64,000 bases of DNA from Pseudomonadota bacterium. Lineage in GTDB: Bacteria > Bdellovibrionota > UBA1018 > CAIMNF01. The DNA lies in contig JAIXWV010000034.1 of NCBI GenBank assembly GCA_027491115.1, forward strand, positions 1 to 64,000, written 5' to 3'. Below the pieces are notes generated by a model. It was not told the DNA's origin and did not search any database. It saw nothing but the letters and a program-made list of their open reading frames with translations. The position numbers and the translations under genes are program-made. Below are positions 50,878-58,987 of this stretch, piece after piece. The first letter of the stretch is position 1, and each line of letters begins with the position of its first letter.

Positions 50878-53715
50878 GTGAACGAAAAACAAGCAAAAAT
50901 TGTTGAATCACAAGGACTTGGACAGGCTGTAGTGGCAGGAGCCGGATGCGGGAAGACCACCACGCTCGTGGCGAAGTGCAAGGCCCTCATGCAGCGGAAT
51001 CCCGAAGCTCGATTCTGTGCCGTTTCGTTCACTGAAAAATCGGTTCGGGATCTGAGAGAGGCACTCACTCAGGGATTGCCGGGAGGAGAGTTGTCAGCCC
51101 ATTGGGTCAAGACCATCCATGGGCTCTGTTCTTCGATTTTGCGTGAGTTCCCTTCACAGTCCGGACTGCAGGGGGGCGAGAGGATTCTTCTTGAGGACGA
51201 ATCCGTGCGTTACTGGGAACGCAGTCTGGCGGTTCTCTGGACGTCGACGGACAACCTGGAAATCTCCGGGGCGGTGGATCGTCTGCTCGGAGTTTATTCC
51301 CGGAGCACCCTCGAAGCACTCCTGAAGAAGCTCCGTTCTCTTGAGTCTTTTGGAGTGGAACAATTCATCACCCGTTCATTCGACCGCCCGGAGGTCCGGG
51401 ACCTTTGGAGTGTCTTCTTATCGGTCAATCTTCGTTACAAACAGGCTAAAAATCGTGAAGGGGTTCTCGATTTCAACGATTTGGAGACTCGAGCTCGTCA
51501 GGCACTCGATTTTCCCGAAGTCAGGCGCCATTACCAGAGTCGATTTGATCTGGTGCTCGTGGATGAATTCCAGGATACCAACCCGATCCAAGGCGAGATC
51601 CTCGAGCGATTTGTCCGCCAGGATTATTCGAACCTCACCATTGTCGGAGATCCGAAACAATCCATTTATCGCTTTCGAGATGCCGATGTCAGCGTCTTTC
51701 AAGATCTCGTCAAGAAACTTCCCGAGCTCCATTTGTTGGACATCAACTACCGTTCCAGGCCCTCCATCATTCGATTTGTGAACGAGGTCTGTACACCGGT
51801 GTTCGAACTGAGTGCGCTTCCTTATGAGGCCTTGAGTGCGGGAAGGAATGAGGGCGGACCTGAGCCTTCCGTGATCCGGGTGGAGTGGGAGAGCGAGGAC
51901 GACTTGGCTCGTTATTTTCTCTCGCAGCGGGCCTCGGGTGTCGATTTCTCGGAATTCACGATTTTGGTCCGATCCCTCAGGAAAGAAAAAACGCGGACCT
52001 TCCTCGCAGCCTTGGAGAAGCACCGGATCCCGTTTCTTTTGGGAAGTGGTGGACGTTTTTACGAGGACCCACGGGTCAAGGAATTGGTCGCATTCTTGAA
52101 GGGTTGGCTTTCTCCGGGGAATCTTCTCTCCCAAGTAACAGCCCTTCGGAGTCCATGGATCGGGATCCCGGACGAGACTCTACTCAAGTGGTCCACGGCC
52201 CGGGGCGAGGACGGATATCTCCATCTTTTTTTCAAAGAGTCCGATCATCCTGTGGCACTCGCTCTTCGCGAAGCCTACCTGGGCCCCGACCGGATCTCGA
52301 GGTACCGTCCAGGCTTGATTCTCGCCCGCCTTCTGGAACTCGACTCTCTGGACGAACAGATGGTTCAACCGCTCTGTTCTTTGTGGCACAAGTGCGAGGA
52401 GCTGAGTCGTCAGGGGAGACGGTTTCATGAAATCGTCCAGACGCTTGCCCAATCCGTCGAGGATTCCAAGATCGAGCGGGAGGTTCCTGCACCGGCTGAA
52501 AAGGGCATGCTCCGGATCATGACGGTGCATGGTTCGAAGGGACTTCAATTTCCACGAGTGGTTTTACTCGATTTTGACGGCGAATACCGGGGCGGAGGTT
52601 CACCGGATCTGATCTGGGATCGGACCCAGGGTGTGCATTTGTTCGAGAGGGACGAAGAGGGACAGCGTCTGAAGGAGGGAAGCTCGAACGAGCGCTGGTC
52701 CGGCATCGAGAAGCAAGCCGCAGTGGCCGAAAGCAAGCGAGTCTTCTACGTCGCACTCACCCGACCTCAAGAACAATTGATCTTGGCTTGGAAAAAGGAA
52801 GTCAAGGTACGGAAAGCGGCTGAGCAACCCGATTACCGTCCGGGACTCACTGACAATTGGCGGGAGTGGGTGGAAGCGGTGGCTTTGCCCCCGGTATGGG
52901 AGCCTCAAGAATTGGACGAGAAGATCATTCCCCGATCTGATGTGAGCTCATTCGAGAAGGTCCGCATTCCAGACTTCAATCCCAGGCCTTACCGGGCCCG
53001 TCATTCGCCGAGCGAGTGGTTGGTGCTTTCTCAGTGCCCGCTCCGCTATCGATGGAAGTTCTGGGACGGTTTGGATGATTCAGAGGCCGAACAGAAAATT
53101 TTACCTGATTTGGATGCCGTTTCGGAAGCGGCCTCCGAGGTTGCGGATCAGGGAAAGCGCATTCACTCCCTGCTGGAGCACGAGGACTGGGATGGATTGA
53201 GGCAGGAGTTTGATGCCCCGGAAATCGCTGATCGGACTCTCCGGGAGCTTCGTGCTTCACTGGCTCGTGCGGATCAGGGAATCGACGTCCATCCCGAGCT
53301 CGGTTTTGAGGTTCCGCTCTCCTCCCGTGAGGCCTTGGTGGGGATGATGGATCGGTTGGAAGTGGATCCTGTCCGGAAAACCCTCCGGGTGGTGGACTAT
53401 AAATTCACGGCCCGGCCCAAATCTGCGGACACCCTGCTCAGTCATTATGGTCTCCAAATCCGACTCTATGCCTGGGCCGCGAGTCACCTGGTGGACTTTG
53501 TTCCTGAGCGTCTTGAGGGCGCCATCGCCCATTTCAGTCGCCAAGAGGGGCTCCGGTGGATCCCTGTGCCCGAAATGGATCGCGAGGCTCTCGAAAGCGA
53601 GGTCCGTGATTGGTTCAACAAGGCGAAAGTCGAGAATCTGTCCCCTTCCGAGGGCGATCATTGCCGCTATTGCGAATTCAGGGAGCGGTGTCCGGCGAAG
53701 CGGGATCAGGCTTGA
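50878..53715 (+). CDS. UvrD/AddA-like helicase fused to a PD-(D/E)XK nuclease with probable Fe-S site
   Basis: 945 aa. SF1A helicase with Walker A GAGCGKTTTL (about 21-30), motif II LVDEFQDTNPIQ (near 225), PKQSIYRFRDAD and C-terminal MTVHGSKGLQFPRVVLLDFD-type motif V (MTVHGSKGLQF) and VALTRPQEQL. The C-terminal nuclease has GMMDRLE and VVDYKF (near 839) as metal and catalytic residues. Four Cys in the AddB/Cas4 arrangement, one in SQCPLRYRW (near 719) and C-x2-C-x5-C in HCRYCEFRERC, suggest a 4Fe-4S lock. The start is GTG. Likely processes DNA ends for repair or recombination. Topoisomerase VI genes begin 53 bp downstream on the same strand. Confidence 0.88.
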   Translation: MNEKQAKIVESQGLGQAVVAGAGCGKTTTLVAKCKALMQRNPEARFCAVSFTEKSVRDLREALTQGLPGGELSAHWVKTIHGLCSSILREFPSQSGLQGGERILLEDESVRYWERSLAVLWTSTDNLEISGAVDRLLGVYSRSTLEALLKKLRSLESFGVEQFITRSFDRPEVRDLWSVFLSVNLRYKQAKNREGVLDFNDLETRARQALDFPEVRRHYQSRFDLVLVDEFQDTNPIQGEILERFVRQDYSNLTIVGDPKQSIYRFRDADVSVFQDLVKKLPELHLLDINYRSRPSIIRFVNEVCTPVFELSALPYEALSAGRNEGGPEPSVIRVEWESEDDLARYFLSQRASGVDFSEFTILVRSLRKEKTRTFLAALEKHRIPFLLGSGGRFYEDPRVKELVAFLKGWLSPGNLLSQVTALRSPWIGIPDETLLKWSTARGEDGYLHLFFKESDHPVALALREAYLGPDRISRYRPGLILARLLELDSLDEQMVQPLCSLWHKCEELSRQGRRFHEIVQTLAQSVEDSKIEREVPAPAEKGMLRIMTVHGSKGLQFPRVVLLDFDGEYRGGGSPDLIWDRTQGVHLFERDEEGQRLKEGSSNERWSGIEKQAAVAESKRVFYVALTRPQEQLILAWKKEVKVRKAAEQPDYRPGLTDNWREWVEAVALPPVWEPQELDEKIIPRSDVSSFEKVRIPDFNPRPYRARHSPSEWLVLSQCPLRYRWKFWDGLDDSEAEQKILPDLDAVSEAASEVADQGKRIHSLLEHEDWDGLRQEFDAPEIADRTLRELRASLARADQGIDVHPELGFEVPLSSREALVGMMDRLEVDPVRKTLRVVDYKFTARPKSADTLLSHYGLQIRLYAWAASHLVDFVPERLEGAIAHFSRQEGLRWIPVPEMDREALESEVRDWFNKAKVENLSPSEGDHCRYCEFRERCPAKRDQA

Positions 53716-53768
53716 CGCACCCCCGCATTGACGGGGGCGCCGGATTTTGATTCACTGTGGGGACACCT

Positions 53769-55418
53769 ATGGCGGACAGTAAAAAAATTTCGAGTTCCTC
53801 GACAGCCGAGTATTTTTCCAAGAATCTTCAACAGGTTGGCTTTTCGAGCCAGACCAAGGCTGTGCTGACGACGCTGAAGGAAGCGGTCGACAATGCGCTC
53901 GATGCGTGTGAGGAGCACGGGATCACCCCGGACCTGAAGGTCGAAATCGAGCGACTCGGGCCCGGATCCATCAAGAACTCCGAGCGGATCCGTGTGGTGG
54001 TCCAGGACAATGGTCCCGGGATCGACGGCGAAGATCTGCCCAAGGTTTTCGGTGAATACCTCGCATCCTCTAAGTTCGGACGCGGGCGTTGTACCCGAGG
54101 GCAGCAGGGGATCGGGATTTCCGCTGCGACCACGTGGGCCCAGCTCACCTGTGCGCAAGGCGCAAAAGTCGTCTCCAAGACGAAGGCCATGCGAAAAGCC
54201 GTGTCCGCTTTGATTGAAGTCGATATCAAGAACAACAAGGGTGTCATGAAGAATCGTGAGACTTTTGATTGGGACCGCCCCCATGGAACCCGGGTCGAAT
54301 TCATGTTTGACGGGCGTATCCAAATCAACGGGGAGGCAGGTCTTCTGAATTATCTGCTCGGTTCGACACTGGTGAATCCCCACCTCAATCTCGAATACAA
54401 GCTTCCGGATCAGGAATGGCAGAAGGTCGAGCGGGTCACCCAGGAAATGCCAATGATTCCTGAGGCGACCGAGCCGCATCCCCACACCATGAAGCTCGGC
54501 GAATTCATCGCCCATTCGCACTTGTTCGGTCGTCAAAAAGTTTCGATGTGGCTCAAGAAGGGCTTTAGCCGGATCGGTGATTCGGTGATCGACGAGATCG
54601 CCAAGAAGAAAGAGTTCGGGCTTCAGAAGTCGATGTTTGACAAGTTGGTGGATCAACTCCCAGACGGCGAATTGAACAAGCTTTTTTCCGCAATCCAGAA
54701 CACAGAGCTGAAAGCGCCCTCCACCAACTCCGTATTGAGCATCGGAGAAGACGCCCTTGCGAAATCCATCCAGCGACTCGGGAAGGTCGATTATTTTTCG
54801 GTCGTGACCCGTAAGCCCACGATTTGTGACTTCAAGCCAGTGCAAGTTGAAGTCGCCATCGCGCGACTTGAGTCAAAGAGCTCAGATGCGGACAACCCCG
54901 TACAGTTGCTTCGGTTCGCCAACCGGGTTCCGCTCCAGTTCGACAAATCGGCCTGTGCGATCGCCCAGTCGATCACCTCGGTGAATTGGCGTTCTTACGG
55001 CTTGGCGCAGCCCAAGGATTCTTTCCCGACCGGGCCGTACATATTTGCCGTTTCGGTAGTGTCGCCTTTCATCAAGTTCAAGAATGCATCGAAAGAAACC
55101 ATCGATGCCTCCGATGAGCTGGTTGAAGAGATCCGTCGTGCGCTGATGCAGGCCGGACAGAAGTTGTCCCGCTACATCAAGGCCGAGCACAAAGCCAACG
55201 AGCTTGAAGAGAAGATCCGGTACATCGAGCAGTTCGGTCCGATCCTGGTGGAAGGTCTGGCGCGCATCACGAATGCCAAGGAAGACCAGAAGAAACGTGC
55301 CCGTGAGGGCTTGTTGAAAATTCTCGGACGCGACGCGACTGCAACCGAGAAAGAGCTGACGGATGCCAACAAAAAGCTTGAAATCCAGAAAGCCAAGGAC
55401 GCAGAGGAGTCGGAATGA
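53769..55418 (+). CDS. top6B: DNA topoisomerase VI subunit B
   Basis: 549 aa, full length for the short form. The GHKL ATPase domain (1-220) has the N-box KEAVDNALDACEE (Asn42), QDNGPGI (80-85) and the glycine lid TRGQQGIGISAATTWAQ (110 on). Helix-2turn-helix follows at about 230-300, then the transducer with RFANRVPLQFDKSACA. Type IIB topoisomerases relax and decatenate DNA; they are universal in archaea and sporadic in bacteria. The start is ATG 53769 (GGGG about 6 nt upstream). It overlaps top6A by ATGA, so the two subunits are coupled. No horizontal-transfer marker (IS, tRNA) borders it. Confidence 0.95.
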   Translation: MADSKKISSSSTAEYFSKNLQQVGFSSQTKAVLTTLKEAVDNALDACEEHGITPDLKVEIERLGPGSIKNSERIRVVVQDNGPGIDGEDLPKVFGEYLASSKFGRGRCTRGQQGIGISAATTWAQLTCAQGAKVVSKTKAMRKAVSALIEVDIKNNKGVMKNRETFDWDRPHGTRVEFMFDGRIQINGEAGLLNYLLGSTLVNPHLNLEYKLPDQEWQKVERVTQEMPMIPEATEPHPHTMKLGEFIAHSHLFGRQKVSMWLKKGFSRIGDSVIDEIAKKKEFGLQKSMFDKLVDQLPDGELNKLFSAIQNTELKAPSTNSVLSIGEDALAKSIQRLGKVDYFSVVTRKPTICDFKPVQVEVAIARLESKSSDADNPVQLLRFANRVPLQFDKSACAIAQSITSVNWRSYGLAQPKDSFPTGPYIFAVSVVSPFIKFKNASKETIDASDELVEEIRRALMQAGQKLSRYIKAEHKANELEEKIRYIEQFGPILVEGLARITNAKEDQKKRAREGLLKILGRDATATEKELTDANKKLEIQKAKDAEESE

Positions 55419-56575
55419 GCACGAGAAAAGGCGGTAAACTTCAGAGTGAGATTCCAGGGCTCAGTAAAGCCCTGTGCATGAAACTTCTCAGTGACCTCGA
55501 GCGCGGAAAAAGACCGGTTTTGCACGCGACCAAGTGCTCTCTTGACAATGCGATTTACAATCACAAAGTCGGATATTTCACTCCCGGCGGAAAGAAGGTC
55601 GCAACCGAGCTGAACGTCAGCTCAGTGAAGAAAATGTCCCGGGCCGTCTTCATGCTCGAGATCCTGCTCCGGAACATCGATACCGGCGCCGTCAACACCA
55701 AGCGCGAGTTGTATTACATCAGCAAGGGTGAGACCAAAGGGACCCCTTCGTTGAAGCCCCTCGACTTCACTGAACAGGGCGAGAGCGATGACACCATCGA
55801 TTTCATCTGTGAATTGCTCGAGTGTTATCGCGAGGAGATGAACTGCTACGCCAACGACCGCGGTGGTCAGACCTATTCCCAGAATCTGGTGGTCACTGAA
55901 ACTCTCCCAGACGGGGACACGGCCGTGGTGGATCTGTCGAAGCTCGGTACTTCGCCTTTCCAACCGAAGAACCGTCCCCAGAACCTGAAGCTTTCGATGA
56001 AAAAGAAGATCGACTTCTGCCTGATCGTCGAATCCGAAGGTACCGCCAACACCTTGGTGGCCAACGGAATGACGAAGCGGCACAATTGTATTGTGATGGG
56101 TGCCCAAGGGGTTCCGTCGAATGCCGTCAGAGGATGGGCCAAGCTGATCCAAGATCAATTGAGCATTCCGATGTACTTCTTCGGGGACCTCGATGCCTAC
56201 ACCATGCAGAATATTTTCAGGACACTGAAGGCCGGGTCCGCGGCTTCATTGATCCGGAATCAAGACTACAGCGCTCCCGATGTCAGGTTTCTGGGAGTTC
56301 TGCCCGAGGACATCAAGAAATACGATCTGTTCGACTATCCGGTCAAAGAGAACGACGCCCAGGAAGTCCGGGCACTGAAAAAAGCAGATGACGCCCTCAG
56401 GAATGATCCCTTTTTCCAGGATAAAAAGAACAAGGGTTCAGCGGACATCCTCAGGTGGCTGATGAAGAACAAGCGGAGGTGCGAACAGCAAGCTTACTTC
56501 TCCGTGAACCCGAAGGATCCGACGATGCCGGAGAAGATCATCATCGACAAGATCAAGAAGGGCGAGTTCGTCTGA
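55415..56575 (+). CDS. top6A: DNA topoisomerase VI subunit A (Spo11-like)
   Basis: 386 aa, full length. The winged-helix 5Y-CAP domain contains TKRELYYISKG, with catalytic Tyr at 100/101. The Toprim domain has the metal Glu in LIVESEGT (Glu206) and the D-x-D in FGDLDAY (Asp258, Asp260), followed by RTLKAGSAASLIRNQDYSAPDV-type text (KAGSAASLI, VRFLGVLPEDI). Archaeal enzymes usually have D-x-D-P-[YW]-G; here the Pro and Gly are replaced (DLDAYT). All breakage-reunion residues needed for a type IIB enzyme are present. Coupled to top6B by a 4-bp overlap; follows the helicase-nuclease on the same strand. Confidence 0.95.
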   Translation: MSTRKGGKLQSEIPGLSKALCMKLLSDLERGKRPVLHATKCSLDNAIYNHKVGYFTPGGKKVATELNVSSVKKMSRAVFMLEILLRNIDTGAVNTKRELYYISKGETKGTPSLKPLDFTEQGESDDTIDFICELLECYREEMNCYANDRGGQTYSQNLVVTETLPDGDTAVVDLSKLGTSPFQPKNRPQNLKLSMKKKIDFCLIVESEGTANTLVANGMTKRHNCIVMGAQGVPSNAVRGWAKLIQDQLSIPMYFFGDLDAYTMQNIFRTLKAGSAASLIRNQDYSAPDVRFLGVLPEDIKKYDLFDYPVKENDAQEVRALKKADDALRNDPFFQDKKNKGSADILRWLMKNKRRCEQQAYFSVNPKDPTMPEKIIIDKIKKGEFV

Positions 56576-56606
56576 TTGGATCCGCGCCCCGATATTTCGG
56601 GGACGG

Positions 56607-57176
56607 TCAATGAACGATGCCGAGGTTCCGGTTACATTTCGAAAGTTCGCTGAAGAACGAGCCCCCGATTTGAACGACACCGGTTTCCAAGTCGACTCCC
56701 ATGATGGCATAAGGGCCGAGACCGCTGCCATTCTTCGAGGAGCAATAGATCCCATTCTTACCGTCATCAGACAAGATCAAGTCCTGGCTCATCTTGATGC
56801 AAGCACCGAGGCTGGTCGATACCGCACGCTCAAAGCGCACATGCCGCCCATTTTGAATCATTCCGAGGACCCACGGCCCCCGTCCATCACGATCTCTGGA
56901 AGTGCAAAGCAGGGGACTCAAGGGGGTGTTTCGGACTGCATCCATGGCTTGGGTGCACTCTTCCATCCGTTGGTACGAGGTTCCTGGAATGAGCGTGGTT
57001 TGGATTCCCGAAAGAAGAGCCAAAGCGTAAGGATTCCGCCCATCGCGGTGGGCAGGGACGCATGCATAGGGGCCGGGTGAGCCCGATCCATCCGGTTCCT
57101 CACCGCCTAGCCATTGGGCCTCACTGGCTGTTTGGAGAAGCATTCCGAATAAAACGATCCAAATGCGGTATTTCAT
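56607..57176 (-). CDS. Exported protein made of three Cys-containing repeats
   Basis: 189 aa. Signal peptide (IWIVLFGMLLQTASEAQ), then three tandem units of about 50 residues, each starting with Cys and a [DN]G-x-[GN]P-[YW] turn: CVPAHRDGRNPYALALL, CTSRDRDGRGPWVLGMI, CSSKNGSGLGPYAIMGV. Each ends with a second Cys (EECTQAM, GACIKMS, SKCNRNL), suggesting one disulfide per unit. No family recognised. A strong sigma-70 promoter and a hairpin covering the ribosome site lie upstream. It is the last gene before the topoisomerase pair, convergent with it. Confidence 0.75.
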   Translation of the reverse strand: MKYRIWIVLFGMLLQTASEAQWLGGEEPDGSGSPGPYACVPAHRDGRNPYALALLSGIQTTLIPGTSYQRMEECTQAMDAVRNTPLSPLLCTSRDRDGRGPWVLGMIQNGRHVRFERAVSTSLGACIKMSQDLILSDDGKNGIYCSSKNGSGLGPYAIMGVDLETGVVQIGGSFFSELSKCNRNLGIVH

Positions 57177-57180
57177 GAGA

Positions 57181-57196
57181 CCCCCTGTTTTGGGGG
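57181..57196 (-). promoter_or_regulatory. Small hairpin hiding the ribosome site of the triple-repeat gene
   Basis: On the minus strand CCCCC-AAAACA-GGGGG pairs perfectly. The GGGGG half is the Shine-Dalgarno, 5 nt before the ATG at 57176. The promoter just upstream would place the hairpin at the very 5' end of the mRNA. Confidence 0.45.
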
Positions 57197-57201
57197 CAGA
57201 C

Positions 57202-57228
57202 GTTATACTCTTGGAAGCACCTTGTCAA
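57202..57228 (-). promoter_or_regulatory. Sigma-70 promoter of the triple-repeat gene
   Basis: The minus strand has TTGACA (57223-57228, perfect), 15 bp, then TATAAC (57202-57207). The -35 overlaps the stop codon of the upstream haemoglobin gene. The start point would be near 57195. Confidence 0.65.
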
Positions 57229-57620
57229 GAGTCGGACTCAACCACCTTCCTGAAGGACTCCTCGAAGCCTACCCAGGTCTTGATATCGCCAGCGGAGACC
57301 CCGGCATTCTGTAGAACTTCGTTCAAGATCCGGATCCGACGGTCAAAATGGCCTTTCAAAATGGGAGCAAGGTTGCGGTGGGCCGTGGCAGGTCCGTGTT
57401 CGGGCGGTGCTTGGATCAGGCCTGCTGAATGGAGGACGAAGAGGCTTTGTTTGTCGGCGATGGTGTCGGGGTCTCTGCCTGCGAAAAAGAACCCGATCAT
57501 CACATCATCAGCCATGACACGATAAAACCGGCGCATCAGATCTTTAAACGCTTCCTCTCCACCAAGAGACCGGATGAGTTCTTGAAGTCGTTGACGAGAG
57601 AGTGGGGATCGCTGGGTCAT
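57225..57620 (-). CDS. Truncated haemoglobin-like protein
   Basis: 131 aa 2-over-2 globin. Seen: LIRSLGGEEAFKDLMRRFYRVMAD at the A/B helices (shortened: LGGEEAFKDL), the phenylalanine pair in IGFFFAGRD, and a proximal-His candidate in LKGHFDRRIRIL. Possible roles are O2 or NO binding or detoxification. The only ATG in a suitable place abuts the T-run of the FKBP terminator and has no Shine-Dalgarno, so translation would be leaderless or depend on read-through. The gene ends at the -35 of the next gene. Confidence 0.8.
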   Translation of the reverse strand: MTQRSPLSRQRLQELIRSLGGEEAFKDLMRRFYRVMADDVMIGFFFAGRDPDTIADKQSLFVLHSAGLIQAPPEHGPATAHRNLAPILKGHFDRRIRILNEVLQNAGVSAGDIKTWVGFEESFRKVVESDS

Positions 57621-57652
57621 AAAAAAAAGGCGGAGCGGTTGCCCGCTCCGCC
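57621..57652 (-). terminator. Rho-independent terminator of the FKBP gene
   Basis: On the minus strand GGCGGAGCGG-GCAA-CCGCTCCGCC is a perfect 10-bp stem with a 4-nt loop, followed by eight T (57628-57621). It lies 11 bp after the FKBP stop codon and immediately before the haemoglobin ATG. Confidence 0.92.
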
Positions 57653-57663
57653 CTCAGTCACAT

Positions 57664-58116
57664 TCACTTGACGTCCATGAGTTCGACGTCGAAGTACAAA
57701 GTGGAATTCGGAGGGATCATGCCGATGGCGCGATCGCCGTAGGCTTTGTCAGCCGGAATGGTCAGCTTGCGCTTGCCGCCGACTTTCATTCCGAGAAGGC
57801 CTTCATCCCAGCCCTTGATCACTTGGCCTGAGCCCAGGACGAAAGTGATCGGCTCTTTACCGGCGGAAGAGTCGAACTTGGTACCGTCCTTGAGAGTGCC
57901 GGTGTAGTGAACTGATACAGTCTTTCCGTTCACAGCTTCAGCACCTTTTCCGGGCTGAACTTCGACAATTTCCAGCTTTCCTGCTTCAGCTGCGGGAGCC
58001 TGAGCGATTTGCTGGGTAGCGGGTTGGGCGGGAGCACTTGCAGGTGCTTCCTCTTTCTTGGTGCAAGCTGTTGCAAATACGAGACTGGCAAGAGTGACAA
58101 TAAACATCGATTTCAT
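57664..58116 (-). CDS. FKBP-type peptidyl-prolyl isomerase lipoprotein
   Basis: 150 aa. Lipoprotein signal peptide with lipobox FATAC, then a Pro/Ala/Gln-rich linker of about 30 residues and one FKBP domain ([56 protein letters not shown]). Likely a membrane-tethered periplasmic folding catalyst. The ATG at 58116 has AAAGGA upstream. Transcription runs from a good promoter (58151-58180) to a strong terminator (57621-57652), so it is monocistronic. Confidence 0.94.
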   Translation of the reverse strand: MKSMFIVTLASLVFATACTKKEEAPASAPAQPATQQIAQAPAAEAGKLEIVEVQPGKGAEAVNGKTVSVHYTGTLKDGTKFDSSAGKEPITFVLGSGQVIKGWDEGLLGMKVGGKRKLTIPADKAYGDRAIGMIPPNSTLYFDVELMDVK

Positions 58117-58150
58117 GGTTGTAGTTTCCTTTCCGAACGTTGATGCCTCC

Positions 58151-58180
58151 ATAATAGATCTGGAATTCGGTGATTGACAA
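58151..58180 (-). promoter_or_regulatory. Sigma-70 promoter of the FKBP gene
   Basis: The minus strand has TTGTCA (58175-58180), 18 bp, then TATTAT (58151-58156). The start point would be near 58144, giving a leader of about 28 nt. Confidence 0.6.
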
Positions 58181-58195
58181 GAGTAGTCTTCTATC

Positions 58196-58987
58196 ATGAG
58201 TCCTTTTGACGCATTCTGGTTCGGCCTGGTGCAAGGTGCGACCGAATACCTACCCGTCAGCAGTTCTGCCCACCTATTGTTACTCCCTAGGGTTCTCGGC
58301 ACTCCTGATCCGGGATTGGCTTTCGACGTGTTTCTGCATGTCGGGACTCTCTTGGCCACTGCTGTCTATTTTTTCAAAGATTGGGTCGAGATCCTGAAAA
58401 ATCCACTTCCGAAGAAGGAAGGAAAAAGAACCCTTTCTTGGGTTCATCTCGGCATCGGCACCCTTCCGGCCGTGGTGGCAGGGGCGTTATTGAATGGATG
58501 GATCTCCGAGCATCTGAGGTCACTTTGGATTCTCTGGATCACTCTCCCCTTGTTCGGAGTTTTGCTCTGGTGGGTGGACCGTAAGCGACCTGCATTGCGT
58601 GAACTCGGGGACGCAAGTCTCAAGGACCTCTGGATCATCGGTTGCATGCAGGCTCTGGCTCTTGTCCCCGGGGTTTCGCGTTCCGGAAGCACGATCACGG
58701 CCTCCCGATTGCTCGGTTTTGGAAGGGCCGAATCTGCCAGGATTTCATTTTTGCTTTCGCTCCCGATCACTTTAGGTGCCGTAATCTATGAAAGCCGTCA
58801 CTGGAATGAACTGATGGATTCGATTTCCGGAGCGGGTCCCTTGCTGATCGGCACGGTCACAGCCCTCGTCTCCGGCGCGCTGGCGATCCACCTCCTCATC
58901 AAGTGGGTGAGCAAGACCAGTTTTGCCATTTTTGCCATTTACCGGGTAGTGGTCGCAGCAATCGTGGCCTTGCTGCTCGGTCCCTGA
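58196..58987 (+). CDS. uppP: Undecaprenyl-diphosphatase UppP (BacA)
   Basis: 263 aa integral membrane protein with about eight helices. The two active-site regions are present: [19 protein letters not shown] near the N-terminus and [17 protein letters not shown] near residue 160. Recycles undecaprenyl pyrophosphate for peptidoglycan synthesis. The start ATG is 16 bp from the -35 of the divergent FKBP gene and has no obvious Shine-Dalgarno. The last 49 bp overlap the convergent LOG-family gene. Confidence 0.95.
   Translation: MSPFDAFWFGLVQGATEYLPVSSSAHLLLLPRVLGTPDPGLAFDVFLHVGTLLATAVYFFKDWVEILKNPLPKKEGKRTLSWVHLGIGTLPAVVAGALLNGWISEHLRSLWILWITLPLFGVLLWWVDRKRPALRELGDASLKDLWIIGCMQALALVPGVSRSGSTITASRLLGFGRAESARISFLLSLPITLGAVIYESRHWNELMDSISGAGPLLIGTVTALVSGALAIHLLIKWVSKTSFAIFAIYRVVVAAIVALLLGP

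Noticed and set aside
53706-54845. Long minus-strand open frame of 379 codons opposite top6B
   Set aside because: It is the shadow of a confidently identified gene, has no domain I recognise, and its composition mirrors the coding strand. Similar shadows (for example 43065-43955, 49748-50641, 61340-62173) were dropped for the same reason.
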